The notes under the pieces: generated by a model
Database searches by the model: none
Seen by the model: only the letters and a program-made list of their open reading frames with translations
Told to the model about the DNA's origin: nothing
In this document: positions 32,958 through 43,717 of the stretch, in pieces
Layout: every line of letters starts with the position of its first letter
Position numbering within the stretch: position 1 is the first letter of the stretch
Assembly: GCA_020744425.1 (NCBI GenBank)
Contig: JAGMUV010000005.1
Coordinates: forward strand, 2,480,001-2,544,000
Reading direction: 5' to 3'
From: Dactylonectria macrodidyma
Taxonomy: Eukaryota > Ascomycota > Sordariomycetes > Hypocreales > Nectriaceae
DNA: 64,000 nt
Position numbers and translations under genes: made by a program

Positions 32958-35900
32958 TCGATAAAACACCCCCAAAACGGTTCCAAGTTTTCCACATGTA
33001 CCATACATACGTACCTGCCTTACTACCTTATTCACGGAGGACCACCCGCACCGACGCACATACTCGGAGCTCGGACGGGGTTCCTACGTCGTCTCACGAT
33101 TTCACGGTCTACACGTTAAGATATAAGAAAAGAAAAAAAAGACTTTGTTGGTTCAATGCGAAAGAACGTCCCCCACCCGTGCCCGACTCGATATGCTCGA
33201 TATGCTCTCCTGCCGTTTCTTTTTGCTATATCTGCGTCTGCCTCTTGGTGCTCTCCCCAGCGATACTGGATCCCCAACGTCTCAGGCCCCTATGACGCAC
33301 ACCACACAACCGATGGGGACGGATCGTCCCAGGACTGGAGACGTGGAGCGAGGGGGAAAGGGGGACTGCAGGCTGTATGGGTCTTGGGGATGGATACCCT
33401 CCACCGAAAACATGGCAGAATATCAATCCAGACCTCTGGTGTGGGAACCAAGATTGTGGTGTGCGATTTCTAGATCTGATGATTCTGGAATAATTTATTT
33501 TAATGTCTTGGGTTCAGTGCGAGCTGAGGGGGCCGGCGCCCACTTCAACTTGGACGACAAGAGTGGCCGTTGCTAGGCGAAGGGAGAAGGTGGGTTCGTG
33601 GCTTGTGGTTTTTCTTTTTACTTGTCGTATAAAGACCGGAGCAAAAGCTACGAGAAGAGACAAGACGAGGGAGGGGTTGATATGGACAAGACCCAATGCC
33701 CAATGGGTGTATGGACTTGCTGCAGCTAGTCAATAATACGCAGCCCAAAGGGCCGAGAGGCCAGTCAGGGCCAGTCTTACATGGACGAAGCAGGAAGTGA
33801 TCTGGCTAGCATGAGAGTGAAAAAGTTAAACCAAAGTGGACAACCATGATACCTGGGATCACGGACTGTGAATAGCCTCAAAAAACGTGGCAAGCTGCTT
33901 CGTCTGGGTGGGCGGGAAGAGTGACAGTGGCACGAGATATATAAACTAGAGAAGCATGTGCCGCCTGCGCAACCTCCCGCCTGTGCGATGCTGGCCCCAC
34001 GCCGGCTTTCGGGCGATATACCACGCGCAGCCATGGGTTCCCTCGTCGATTGGCACGTGGGAGGGCCGAGACGGGATGCAGAAGGACGAATGCAGAATCC
34101 AGACAACCCATTTGAGGCAAGAAGACGGACTTGCATGACGCAAGGGAGGCCAAGAAGAGCAAAAGAGACATGGGGCGGGCTTGGGGGCTGTGTTGGAAAG
34201 GCTTCATCTTGAGATGGGGCGCCGCAAACGATTGGATCGTCAACGCCACAATTGCTCAACGCCGTGGCGCTTTCAATGGTGTCGTTGTCGTTGCTGTCGT
34301 TGCTGTCGTTACTTTGTTCATGTTTTTTTTTATGGTGTTGGCTTGATTGGCGTTTGAGAAGGCTGAGGGGGTGAAACAACATTCCAGGCTTGGGGGTCGT
34401 TAGACAACACCTTAGCGGAAAGGAAGTCTGTGCGAGTCCGATTCCAACTGTATTTGGACATCTGGACACCGGCGTTAGTAATCTAATCTCAATGCTCAAC
34501 GACAAAGCAATAGAAGTCTAGCAACTACAAGTTCATCTTGGGACGAAGCAACCCCGTGCCCAGGTACGGCGTCCCAAATAGGTAATGTTTTTAGCCCTCG
34601 GTTCCTCAGCCTCATCTCATCCGCCACTCTGGTACCTACTGCAAGGGAGCAAGGGAGGGGGGAGGGAAAGCGGAAGTGGAGGGGGCGTCTTCTGGGCTGA
34701 TCGGCACCACCCGATGCGTGAATCTGCTGATGGTAATTTTTGGCTTTTTTTTTTTGAAACAAAAATAGCCCATGTCCCTTGTCGCGTTGTTGAGTTGGTT
34801 CCTTCTGGCCACATTTCAGTTTTTGATTGTCTGGTTCAGGCCGGAGGCGATGAATGCGCCATGAGGTGTTGCTGACGTCTCGTGTCCTTTCCTGCCTATG
34901 CGGAGATATGCGGAGTTTGTCAAGTGCTCGTATTTGATGCGTCAGAGCCGTCTGTTGAGTTCGGCTCGCAAGCAATAAATGCGAGAAGCTCTCAACTATC
35001 AAAAGGATCCAATGCGGTCGTCAGTAAAGGCATAATGCATCCCGTCAATCACAGCCGATTTAAGGTCGACACCCTTGCAACACCCGCCAAAGCTGCACGG
35101 AGTTTGTAGCACCGACCAAAAAGGTACCGGAGCGGAGAACTGCTAGCCGGAGCGTGACCCTTGATATATTGGGGTGTGTTGATTCATCAGCAAGCCAGCG
35201 TGGCTTCTTTTTGTCGTGATCAGGCCCGGACGTACTACGTAAAGGTGTTTCTTTCCGGCGTGTCGTACGTGGCTTGATTCATTGGTTTCTAAGCCGTCTT
35301 AGTCGTCTCTCCAGGTTGGTTAAGATTCACCATTTGGCACTCTGCACCGCTACAGACTCTCCGCTTTCTCCTCCTCTACCTTCTATTATTCTGTGTATCA
35401 TCCCCATTTTTACATACCCTATTGACAATTCAATCACTGGTTGTCCTCTTTTGCTGTAAATTTTCTCTTTCATCGTTGGTTCGGACGGATTACAAACTCA
35501 GAGAGAAAAAAGCGACGTACCTGCGCCAGCGCCCAAATAGAAGCTCCAAGCCAGTCCCGATGCGGTAAGGCCAGTTCGCCTCCTTCCGTCGCCGCCGCGC
35601 CGTCGCCAGTCCATCTGGGCTGTCAGTCCGCCGCAAGGATCGGAAGGTGCAGTTAAAACCAATACGTCGCTTCTTCGAAACTTGGGATCGCCTCATTCTT
35701 TGTTGTCCCATTTGCGCCGCCCCTTACAAAACCCGTCCCAACTTCCTCCTTCGCAAGCAGTCGCACCCTCAATCGCACTCTCTTTTCGCAGGCCGCCATC
35801 AGTCTTTTCTTCTACGGTCCAATTTGGTTATACTCGGCAGCCACCGCGAGCCGTTGGAAGGAACCAGCTGCTCCACCCTCGTTTGAATCAACCTTCAACT

Positions 35901-35977
35901 TGGCCTCCACCTCCCTGCATCTACGCCTCCAACCGTCTTTTCAGTCTGCGGCCAAGTACGCCGCCCCCGACGCAGCC
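32958..35977. other. Gene-free stretch between CKS1 and ERO1
   Basis: Three kilobases with no supported gene. A 242-codon minus-strand frame at 33777-34505 has no domain, a frequent-Ser/Pro/Cys composition and a low-complexity Asn/Asp run produced by a gtcgtt repeat near 34280-34310. The segment from about 35300 is the ERO1 promoter/leader, with a UPRE-like heptamer at 35196-35202. Confidence 0.45.
35196..35202 (+). promoter_or_regulatory. UPRE-like CAGCGTG heptamer upstream of ERO1
   Basis: CAGCGTG equals the core of the yeast Hac1-binding unfolded-protein-response element. It lies about 780 bases upstream of the ERO1 start. ERO1 is a classic unfolded-protein-response target, so the location makes sense, but a heptamer will also occur by chance in several kilobases. 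Confidence 0.25.
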
Positions 35978-37946
35978 ATGAAGACTGCCAGCAGAGTCTT
36001 CTATCTCTCCGTCTTCGCTCTATGGGCTGCCCCTGGCTCATGCTCTAGTTCCACAGACAATTGTCCGGTACGTCGCCCAGTTGCATCGGCCCCTCGGCAC
36101 GTTGCCATATCTGTCCCTCTGGCGCCTGTCGGGTTATACCACGCTTTTACTCGTACTCTTCTCCTTATACGCGGCTAAAGCTGACTTCTACAGATCTCTC
36201 CCAAGTCCATCGTCGAAGATGCCTGTGCCTCGTACGCTACCCTCGAGAAGCTCAACAGCCGCACCAAGCCCGCCGTCGACGACCTCACTCGCAACACCGA
36301 CTTCTTCTCCCACTACCGATTGAACCTCTTCCACAAGAGCTGTCCCTTCTGGAACGACGAAAATGGCATGTGCGGCAACATCGGTTGCGCCGTCGAGACC
36401 CTCGACAATGAGGAAGATATCCCCGAGGTCTGGCGCGCCCACGAGCTTAGCAAGCTCGAGGGCCCTCGGGCCCAGCATCTCGGAAAGAAGGCGCGCTACG
36501 AGGATCCCAAGCGGCCGCTCCAGGGCATGCTCGGTGAAAACGTTGGCGAGAGCTGCGTGTTCGAATACGACGATGAATGTGACGAGCGAGACTACTGCGT
36601 CCCCGAGGACGAGAGTGCCACTTCCAAGGGAGACTACGTCAGCCTACTCCGCAACCCAGAGCGCTTCACAGGTTACGCCGGCGACGGCGCCAAGCAGGTC
36701 TGGGAATCCGTATACCGTGAGAACTGCTTCCAAAAGAGCTCGTTCCCTAGCTCGGCCAAACTTGGGGTCTCTCAGTGGCCGGCAGGCCCCGCCGCTCAGG
36801 ACTTGAAGCAGATTCTCGATACTGCCGGCCGCCAAGCCCAGCTTGAACAACAACGCATCGAAAAGCCCAATACGCCTTTTGTCGCCAAGACTGGCCTCGA
36901 GGTTGAGGACGAGTGCCTTGAGAAGCGTGTCTTCTATCGCGTCATGTCGGGAATGCACGCCAGCATTAGCACCCATTTGTGCTGGGACTTTCTGAACCAA
37001 ACCACCGGCGAGTGGCAGCCCAACCTGGCCTGCTACGAGTTCCGCCTGCACAATTTCCCCGACCGCATCAGCAACCTCTACTTCAACTACGCTCTCCTCA
37101 CCCGCGCCGTCGCCAAGCTCGGCCCGCACCTCAAGTCCCCAGAGTACACCTTCTGCACTGGAGATCCCGAAGGCGATGCCATCACCCGCGCCAAGGTGCT
37201 CAAGGTCGCCGAAGCAGCAGCCAGTGTGCCCCAGATCTTCGACGAGAGCCTGATGTTCGTCAACGGCGAGGGTCCCTCGCTGAAGGAGGACTTCCGCAAC
37301 CGTTTCCGTAACGTCAGCCGCCTCATGGACTGTGTGGGCTGTGACAAGTGCCGTCTCTGGGGCAAGCTCCAGACCGCTGGCTATGGCACCGCTCTCAAGG
37401 TCCTCTTCGAGCTTGACAACAACAGCGACGACGTGCCTGTCCTCAAGCGTACGGAGCTTGTAGCACTATTCAACACCTATGCCCGCATCAGCAGCTCCAT
37501 GAATGCCATCGGCCAGTTCCGCCACCTCATGGATGACAAGCTTGCCGCGGAACAGGAGGCTAAGGAGATGGCGGCCGCTGAGAAGGCGCGGGAGCTCGAG
37601 GACTATGACCCCGACATGATCGAGTTCGTCAGATTACAAAAGCAGGGGCCCAAAGGAAAGTCGTTTACCGACCAACTCGAGTATGAGATGGCTCGATTCC
37701 GACTAGCCATCAAGGTTATTCTCAAGGGCTGGGTCCGTGGTCCCAAGACAGTGTAAGTTCTCCCAGCATTTCCTTCCTGTGTACCCTGCCAAGAAACAAA
37801 ATTTTCTGGATCTAACCGGTCTTCCTCACAGATATAATATTATCAAATCGGAGGCGATCCGTCTATACCAGTTCTGGCTGGGCGTGCCGGTCACACCCCG
37901 TTGGTGGAAGTTCCAGCTCCCCAATCTTGATCGGAATGAGCTGTGA
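35978..37946 (+). CDS. ERO1: ERO1, endoplasmic reticulum thiol oxidase
   Basis: ERO1 is a FAD-dependent ER oxidase that re-oxidises protein disulfide isomerase and passes electrons to oxygen. Three exons (35978-36067, 36194-37752, 37832-37946) give 587 residues. The first 22 or so residues form a signal peptide (VFYLSVFALWAAPGSCSS). The shuttle cysteine pair CX4C is at 90/95 (MCGNIGCAV) and the active-site CX2CX2C at 410/413/416 (CVGCDKC). The SCPFW segment and the FAD-region LCWDFLNQTTGEW follow the family order. The last exon ends WWKFQLPNLDRNEL, a membrane-associating tail as in fungal homologues. The start is the only ATG that gives the signal peptide. Confidence 0.95.
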
Positions 37947-40807
37947 GGGGTTGAATAGACTGAGACAAAGACAGTCAGACACGATGATAGACGGTGTGGG
38001 CTGTGAAGAGACGGTACAGAATTATTTCCAACAGCATTGGCATTTTGGGCGTTCTTTCTTATTTTTTAGCCGCTGCCTGTCGGACGGGGGCACTGGAACG
38101 GGGAATATTGTACATTCAGCATTTCGGGCGTTGTGTTTAGGGGCCAGAGACCAAAATCTCTGTCACACTATTTATTAGGCCTCTTTACCATGTACATGTA
38201 GCAATGCGAATTTGCTTGCGAACGTAACGACCCATCAGCAGCATCGATATCAGACCACTTCTGCATGTTACTGTGTACAGCAACCACCCCAAGTGCCAGG
38301 ATCAAAGAACTGCCTTTGCAGGTGCATCATCGGCTGGATCCTCAGTTACATAGTACATGGTGGAATTCCTCAGTGGCACGGTGGGAGCGGGACAAGCTGT
38401 CTCGAGCGGTCGACTGCCCGGCTCCCCGCCATTGTCTCAACGCCCTATCCTTCGACCCCAAGACACGATGCCGGTTCCGCTTCGCTTCGTCAGGGTCAAC
38501 GCGCGCCGAGACGAGGCCAACCAGAGCCGGCAGCGGGGGAAGACAGGAGCGCAAAGGGTGTTGTGTGTTCTTTTTTTCGTATTATTTGCTTTTTTTTTCA
38601 CCCTTGGATGATCTATTTCTTCTCTTGTCTGCAGCCGCATGTCATGCTGTCAACCCGTTGCCGACCCATGCCCATCCAGACTGGTCGCAGCAGGAACGCA
38701 AACGTGGCCAAGCCAGCTTCGCGCCGAACCGGTCGGGTGCCGCGGAAGCAGGATGAAGAAGACGACGGGTGGGAGACAAAGCGCAAGCAAGAAATAGATT
38801 AGTCTGACGGTACGAAAAAAGAAAAGAAAAAAAGCAAAGAAAACGATTCGGTGCAACCTGATGTTTGCCGCCAGCGAAGTGTTGGCCGTGTCTTGGTGGG
38901 GGAGGAGGGGGAAGGGGGGGAAGAACAAAAAAGGGGCTGGCTGGGACATGCGGCTAGAAAGGCGCATGGATCAAAGACTCGTCGATGAATGGATCGGTGG
39001 TTTTGGTACCGAGCTTTTGGTCGGTCTGGGGATGTGATGAGACTTTGTGAGTTGTCAGGTCAAGAAGTCTCTGTAGTGCTGTGATGTCTGAGTACTAGGC
39101 GTAGGCGTAAGCGAGACAATCCGATCCCATGGTGCGTTGTGTTCCCGAAGCCGTAACAGAAACACTAGAAGAAGGAAATCTCATTCTTACCCACCCCAGT
39201 CAGCCGGGGGTTACCAAAAACTGCAGGTCAAAATGCAAATGAGATGAGCCATGATGAAATTCCCAACGACACGGCTCTGGGACGACAGGCCCCAAACACG
39301 GCTCGTCCCAAGCCACGCCCTATCCGAAGCGCCAAACACCACACCAGCCGGTGAAATGAGATGCGCCTTGCCCTAAGACGCAGGGGCTTACCAGGCCATC
39401 GGGCTTGCAAGGCCTTCGGACATACGTACGTCCTGGCAATAATCACAAGCCCGCTCATCTTTTGCTAGGTCGGGTGTACCAATGCCTAACACCGATTGAC
39501 GTGATAAACTCGGGCGTAGACAAGGCTTTGTTGGTGGGGAGGAGTCGAGACGACCCCTAGGCCTGTGCAGGGGGAGGGGATGGATGGACGGATGGATGGA
39601 CGGATGAATAGACAAACGTGAGCGAGTGCGACAAGAGGGAGGGAGGGGCCAACAAGGGCATGGTTACTGAAGCGGGAGGTGCTTTTTTTCTGCATTGCTT
39701 GGTTCTGCATTGCTTGGCCTCGTAGAAGAGGCTTGCTGTCAGAGACATTCTCTCGCAAAGAGGCAATGATGGCAGCATCCAGACCAAATGGCGACCTGCT
39801 TATCTCTCGTTCCCCCAAAGTGGAATGTGACCTTGTCTGTCGAGTCCGAATTTGGCATCATCTGAGCAAACAAGCCCAGTATCGACACCGCGAGAATGTC
39901 TCAGATTCCGTCTCCGGAGAGCACATCTGGGGGCTCCTTTTTGCGTCGTCGGTTCGTCACGCCCGCAGATCCTCCCAGCGCAGTGGAACCGCCTCATAAG
40001 CCCCATGCGTAATTACCGTCGCCTTACGTCCCGGCGGTCTGGGACTCTCACTCTGGGTCCTGGCGAACCGTTGCTGCGATCTGCCAACACCAAACACGGC
40101 AGGCATACTCCGTGCCAACACATGTACATAATGGACAAGGGTCTTACGTTGCTGTCTGTCACCCTTGGGCCTACTACGACGTAGGGTGGGCACTTGCTCT
40201 GGGGTTGCGACCCCCAGCGAGAGAGGCGCTCGTCCAGCTCACCGGCTCTCCACACAACCCACGACCCGTCTCACACCCAGCATTGAAACCGACGCTCCAT
40301 TGGCCCAGGACTCTGGCCGGGGCCCCGGATAGCTCCCAGGCACTTCCGGCATACCGGGGGCCCTGGAAGCGATGATGTGAGAGGGCCCAGACGGCTGGGT
40401 TCTGGTGGGCTGCGGCATGCAATGGCTTACTGTCTGTCTTCTTTCTTCGCTCGTCGTGCATGCGAGCTCAGAGGGGATGCGCCGAGATCAATTCGGGGAT
40501 CCTGGCATGTGGTTCGCTCGTCCCGTCCACGTATCTCTCTTTCTCTGTGTCTGTGCCTGTGTCTGTGCCATGCGATGGGCGTGGGCTGAACCAGAACGTC
40601 GGGCTCGGCTGAGAGGCTCGGCCCTGTCCCGCTCATGTATATAGACGCCCCATTCCTCCCTACCTTATTCGAGCCCAGTTGAACGTCTCTGGCGTTTGTG
40701 AGACAAATTGGCGTGGTTGAATACTGTTTTCTCAGTCAGTTTCATCCTACATCCTTTTCCTTGAGACCAACACCCACCTCTACCAACACATCCATCATCC
40801 ATCCAAC
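37947..40807. other. Gene-free stretch downstream of ERO1 with short tandem repeats
   Basis: 2.9 kb with many short open frames in all frames but none with recognisable features. It contains a ggatggac-type minisatellite at 39579-39610 and short gtctgtgcct repeats around 40545-40570. A TATA-like tatata near 40637 may belong to the gene at 40808. Confidence 0.45.
39579..39610. repeat. Short minisatellite with ggatggatggac-type units
   Basis: Alternating gatg and gacg tetramers run over about 32 bases. No coding role is visible. Confidence 0.8.
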
Positions 40808-41805
40808 ATGGATATTCGTGGTATCAGCCCCTCCCGCCCATCACAGCCACGGCCTGGCAGCAGGGATTCGTCAAGTAGCCATACTAGCATCAGCCTTGAA
40901 GATACCACATATATTCCCGAAGACCTGTACGCAAACGTCCTCGCGTCAATCCACGTCATACCCCTTGACCTAGTCAGGCATACTGACCTTACACCAGGCT
41001 CCCGAATCATGAAAGCCCCCAGCCTCGTCCCACCCCGCCCCCATACAACCCAGCCAAGTCTCCCCTCCTTCTCTTTCAGCCTCAAGAGACGTATTTCACA
41101 ACCCGAACCCGCGAACCCAGTCCGGAGGATGGCTGTCCCCGCCTTCCTTCTGTGCCGAGTTCTCCTTCAACGCCTTCCGTGACGAACCCCATGGAGCTAT
41201 ACTTACAGGACGACAATCCAACTGAGAATCGAATGGTGAGACTACAAGCCATGACGAGAGGCCAATCAGTTTCACTTCCTCGACAATCATCTCCCAAGCA
41301 GGTACTGGCTCAGTCATCCTCCGATTTGTCGAGTTGGCAAATGGTTGACGAGGCTGGTGGTCATCAGACTTGCAATTCTGGCCCGTCATCACATCCGAGG
41401 AAAGCACATCGCGTTGAGGAATCGAACCCATCGCCTCGACCTGCAACTCATCAGAAAATCATGTTTGAGGAGATGACAAAAGTCAACGACATTACCGCCG
41501 AGTCAAGCCAGTCAGCTTGGGAAAAACTCCCAGCAAGCCCTGATTCGGGGATTTCGGACCTGTGTCTATCCGCCGGGGCCTCGGCCAAACGTCAACGGGG
41601 TTCAAGTGACGAGGCACAAGCAGACAAGGCAGAAGTCACGCGGTCCGTCAGAAGGTCCGTCATCAGCTTGTATCCTCAACTTGCAATCTAGTAACAGTTT
41701 CGCAGGGCTCGGATCAGGCCAGCGATGAACCCTCGCTCAACGTTAAAAACTCACAGGAAAAGGGTGAGGAGGCAGAAAGATGCGGAGGAGACAAAAAGCT
41801 CATAA
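40808..41805 (+). CDS. Ser/Pro-rich hypothetical protein, multi-exon model tentative
   Basis: I do not recognise this gene. An ATG at 40808 opens a Ser-rich frame (MDIRGISPSRPSQPRPGSRD). A second frame from about 41050 continues through EPSPEDGCPRLPSVPSSPST to 41691. Joining the two needs an intron in 40930-41080; an acceptor ctctttcag at about 41071-41079 is likely, the donor (gtacgc near 40928) is a guess. Near 41660 a further short intron (gtccgt...tttcgcag) would replace the stop at 41694 by a basic tail, RRARIRPAMNPRSTLKTHRK, ending at 41805. That tail looks more like conserved coding sequence than chance. Residues such as SAWEKLPASPDSGISDLCLS suggest phosphorylation-type linear motifs. 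The start and both splices are uncertain. Confidence 0.4.
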
Positions 41806-42366
41806 TAGTCGTCCACTGAATAGTCTCTTTATACGATTTTCGCGCATTGACAGTTCGGGTATTAGTGTTTGTATGATATCTTGTTCGTATTCCTCTCTCA
41901 AAAGACTACACATAGGTTTTTGACTTTCGCCCTGATGCTCAGCTTGAAATGTGCACTATACTTCCGAGCCTTCACGACAGTAATGACATTTCTTTCAGCG
42001 GATTTCGAATTTGTTGTGTGCCTTCCTCTCACTCGGCCATGTCCGGTAACCAAATTAGCAAAAGGGGTCCGTTGCAGCAGCTCAGTGTCGGGCAATTGAG
42101 GTCGTTTATATCAGCATAGTGGCTAAGATGAGGGTGCCGCAATATGCCACTCCAAGCACCGGTGGTGCTGTAACAGTCTTGGGCAATGGATCATTGTCAA
42201 AACCGTCCAACCATTAGGCCTAGCAGAATGCTCTATTAGTTGCAAAAAGTTATCGGTGGCCTTCTCCGTAAAGGCATACCAGCTGGTACCGGTCCGGCCG
42301 GCTCACTTCCCATGGGTTCGTAGGCTTTCGTCCATCCTCATGTTTCGAGCATAACCCCGAAGTCAC
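41806..42366. other. Convergent 3' region between the Ser-rich gene and the DUF202 gene
   Basis: 561 bases between two stops facing each other. No gene is supported here. Confidence 0.45.
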
Positions 42367-43717
42367 TCAGTCCTCGTGAGACGCTTGAATAGTGTCGATC
42401 GCAACCATCATTCCGAGAAATACCAAAAGTAGCTAACTTATTAGCATGACTTCGTCAAATCTAGGAAGAAATCATACCAGGCATGTCCCAATGCCAAGAA
42501 GGTGAATCTCAAACCCACCAGTCAAGGCTCTCCCGCCCATCATGGAGTGCTGATGGCGCCAACTCCGTATCGCTCCAAGCAGTATAGTCGCAATAGAGAA
42601 GGCAAAACAAAGAGTTGCCAGCGGTTTTCCTACTTGGGTATAGCCGAAACCGAGTCCATCTTCTGTAATGCTGTAAAGTTGTGCAACCGCCGTGCCGAGC
42701 ATGGACATTGTCATTGAAGTCCGAAGATAGCCCAGGAAAGTTCGTTCGAGTGCTGCGGCCAATTGTCAATGTTAGTAATGGATCGGGACCATCGGCAACA
42801 TCCACGGCACGGCCATGGATGTTTGAGGCAATCCTCGAACTCGGAGGCGCAAGTTGCGAGAACCATATCGAGAACAGGTATAATAAGTCTATTAAGACAT
42901 GTGAAGGATGGCTTTGGGGTTGGGATAACGAAATGCCCCAACAGGTTGGGGAGGCAAGACCTCCGCAATTGTCATCGGGGAATGCTCGCAGTGGGGAGAC
43001 ACTTGTCCAGTGATAATGAAGGCAAGATAATGTGTGGAAGAATAAGATTGACAAAGCATATGAATGGTGACGGAAGCAGAAGCGTGTACCTAGATGATCG
43101 CGGGCGGCGTCGAAGTCGACTTCGCAGCTTACATGGGATCCCCAGGCCTTGGACAGACGTGAAACAGGCGTCTCTCGCCATGGCGGCGGCGACGACTCGG
43201 ATGCGTCGCCGGATTCAGAGCCCGCCGTGCCGGCGGACCCAACTCCACGTGGCTCCGAGGACTCGTGGCTTTGCTCGTAATTGTCGTCGTCCTGGTCTCC
43301 GTTCAAGCCCTGGTCCCGGTCTTGGGACGGCGGTCCACGGCTGCCACTGCTGGCCGAAGAATGATTGACGCGGGAGTGTAGCTGTCCATCAAGCTCGTGA
43401 AGAGAGATTGCCGAATTAGAACGAGGGCGGCCCCGGGAATGCATGGCTGAGCGCCCCGAGGTGAGCGAATGCGCCACTAACACAGCGGCCGCCGCAGCTG
43501 CGCCGTGATTTGATCTGAGACGCAACCCGCGGGGGCACAGAGGGGACTCGGCCGACGCCGCAGGGGGGGGCCGGGAATTAGGATCTGAAGCGGGCGATTG
43601 CGATGCGCTGCGCCGATGTTTTGCGTCCGCTGGCTTCGAGACGTGTCGATGCAAGGTCTAGAATCGTTGACCAAGGTCCAGAATTGCTCATCAGGGTTTT
43701 CGGACGTAGACGGACAT
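42367..43717 (-). CDS. DUF202 (YidH-like) membrane protein with long disordered N-terminus
   Basis: This is a membrane protein of unknown function. The conserved part is clear: exon 43657-43090 ends ARDHL, which splices over a 337-base intron to ALERTFLGYLRTSMTMSMLG (exon 42752-42478). A last exon, 42432-42367, starts LLLVFLGMMVAIDTIQ. This gives the three membrane helices and the signature 'ALERT.L...RT' of DUF202. The N-terminal 190 or so residues are Ser/Pro/His-rich and disordered. The main frame opens at a TTG, so a tiny first exon (ATG at 43717, MSVY, then a 48-base intron) was proposed. It closes in frame to 306 residues but is the weakest part of the model. An internal ATG at 43444 is an alternative start. 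DUF202 proteins are linked to vacuolar or plasma membranes in fungi; the role is open. Confidence 0.75.

Noticed and set aside
33777..34505. 242-codon minus-strand frame between CKS1 and ERO1
   Set aside because: It shows no domain, has low-complexity Asn/Asp from a short repeat, and several overlapping frames of similar length exist on both strands.
39034..39091. Possible C/D box snoRNA: GTGATGA at 39034-39040 and CTGA at 39088-39091
   Set aside because: The flanks do not form a terminal stem, no C'/D' pair is clear, and a guide match could not be tested.
41420..41432. Box-B-like ggttcgattcc on the minus strand
   Set aside because: The surrounding bases do not form a T stem or a cloverleaf, and the site lies inside a likely coding frame.
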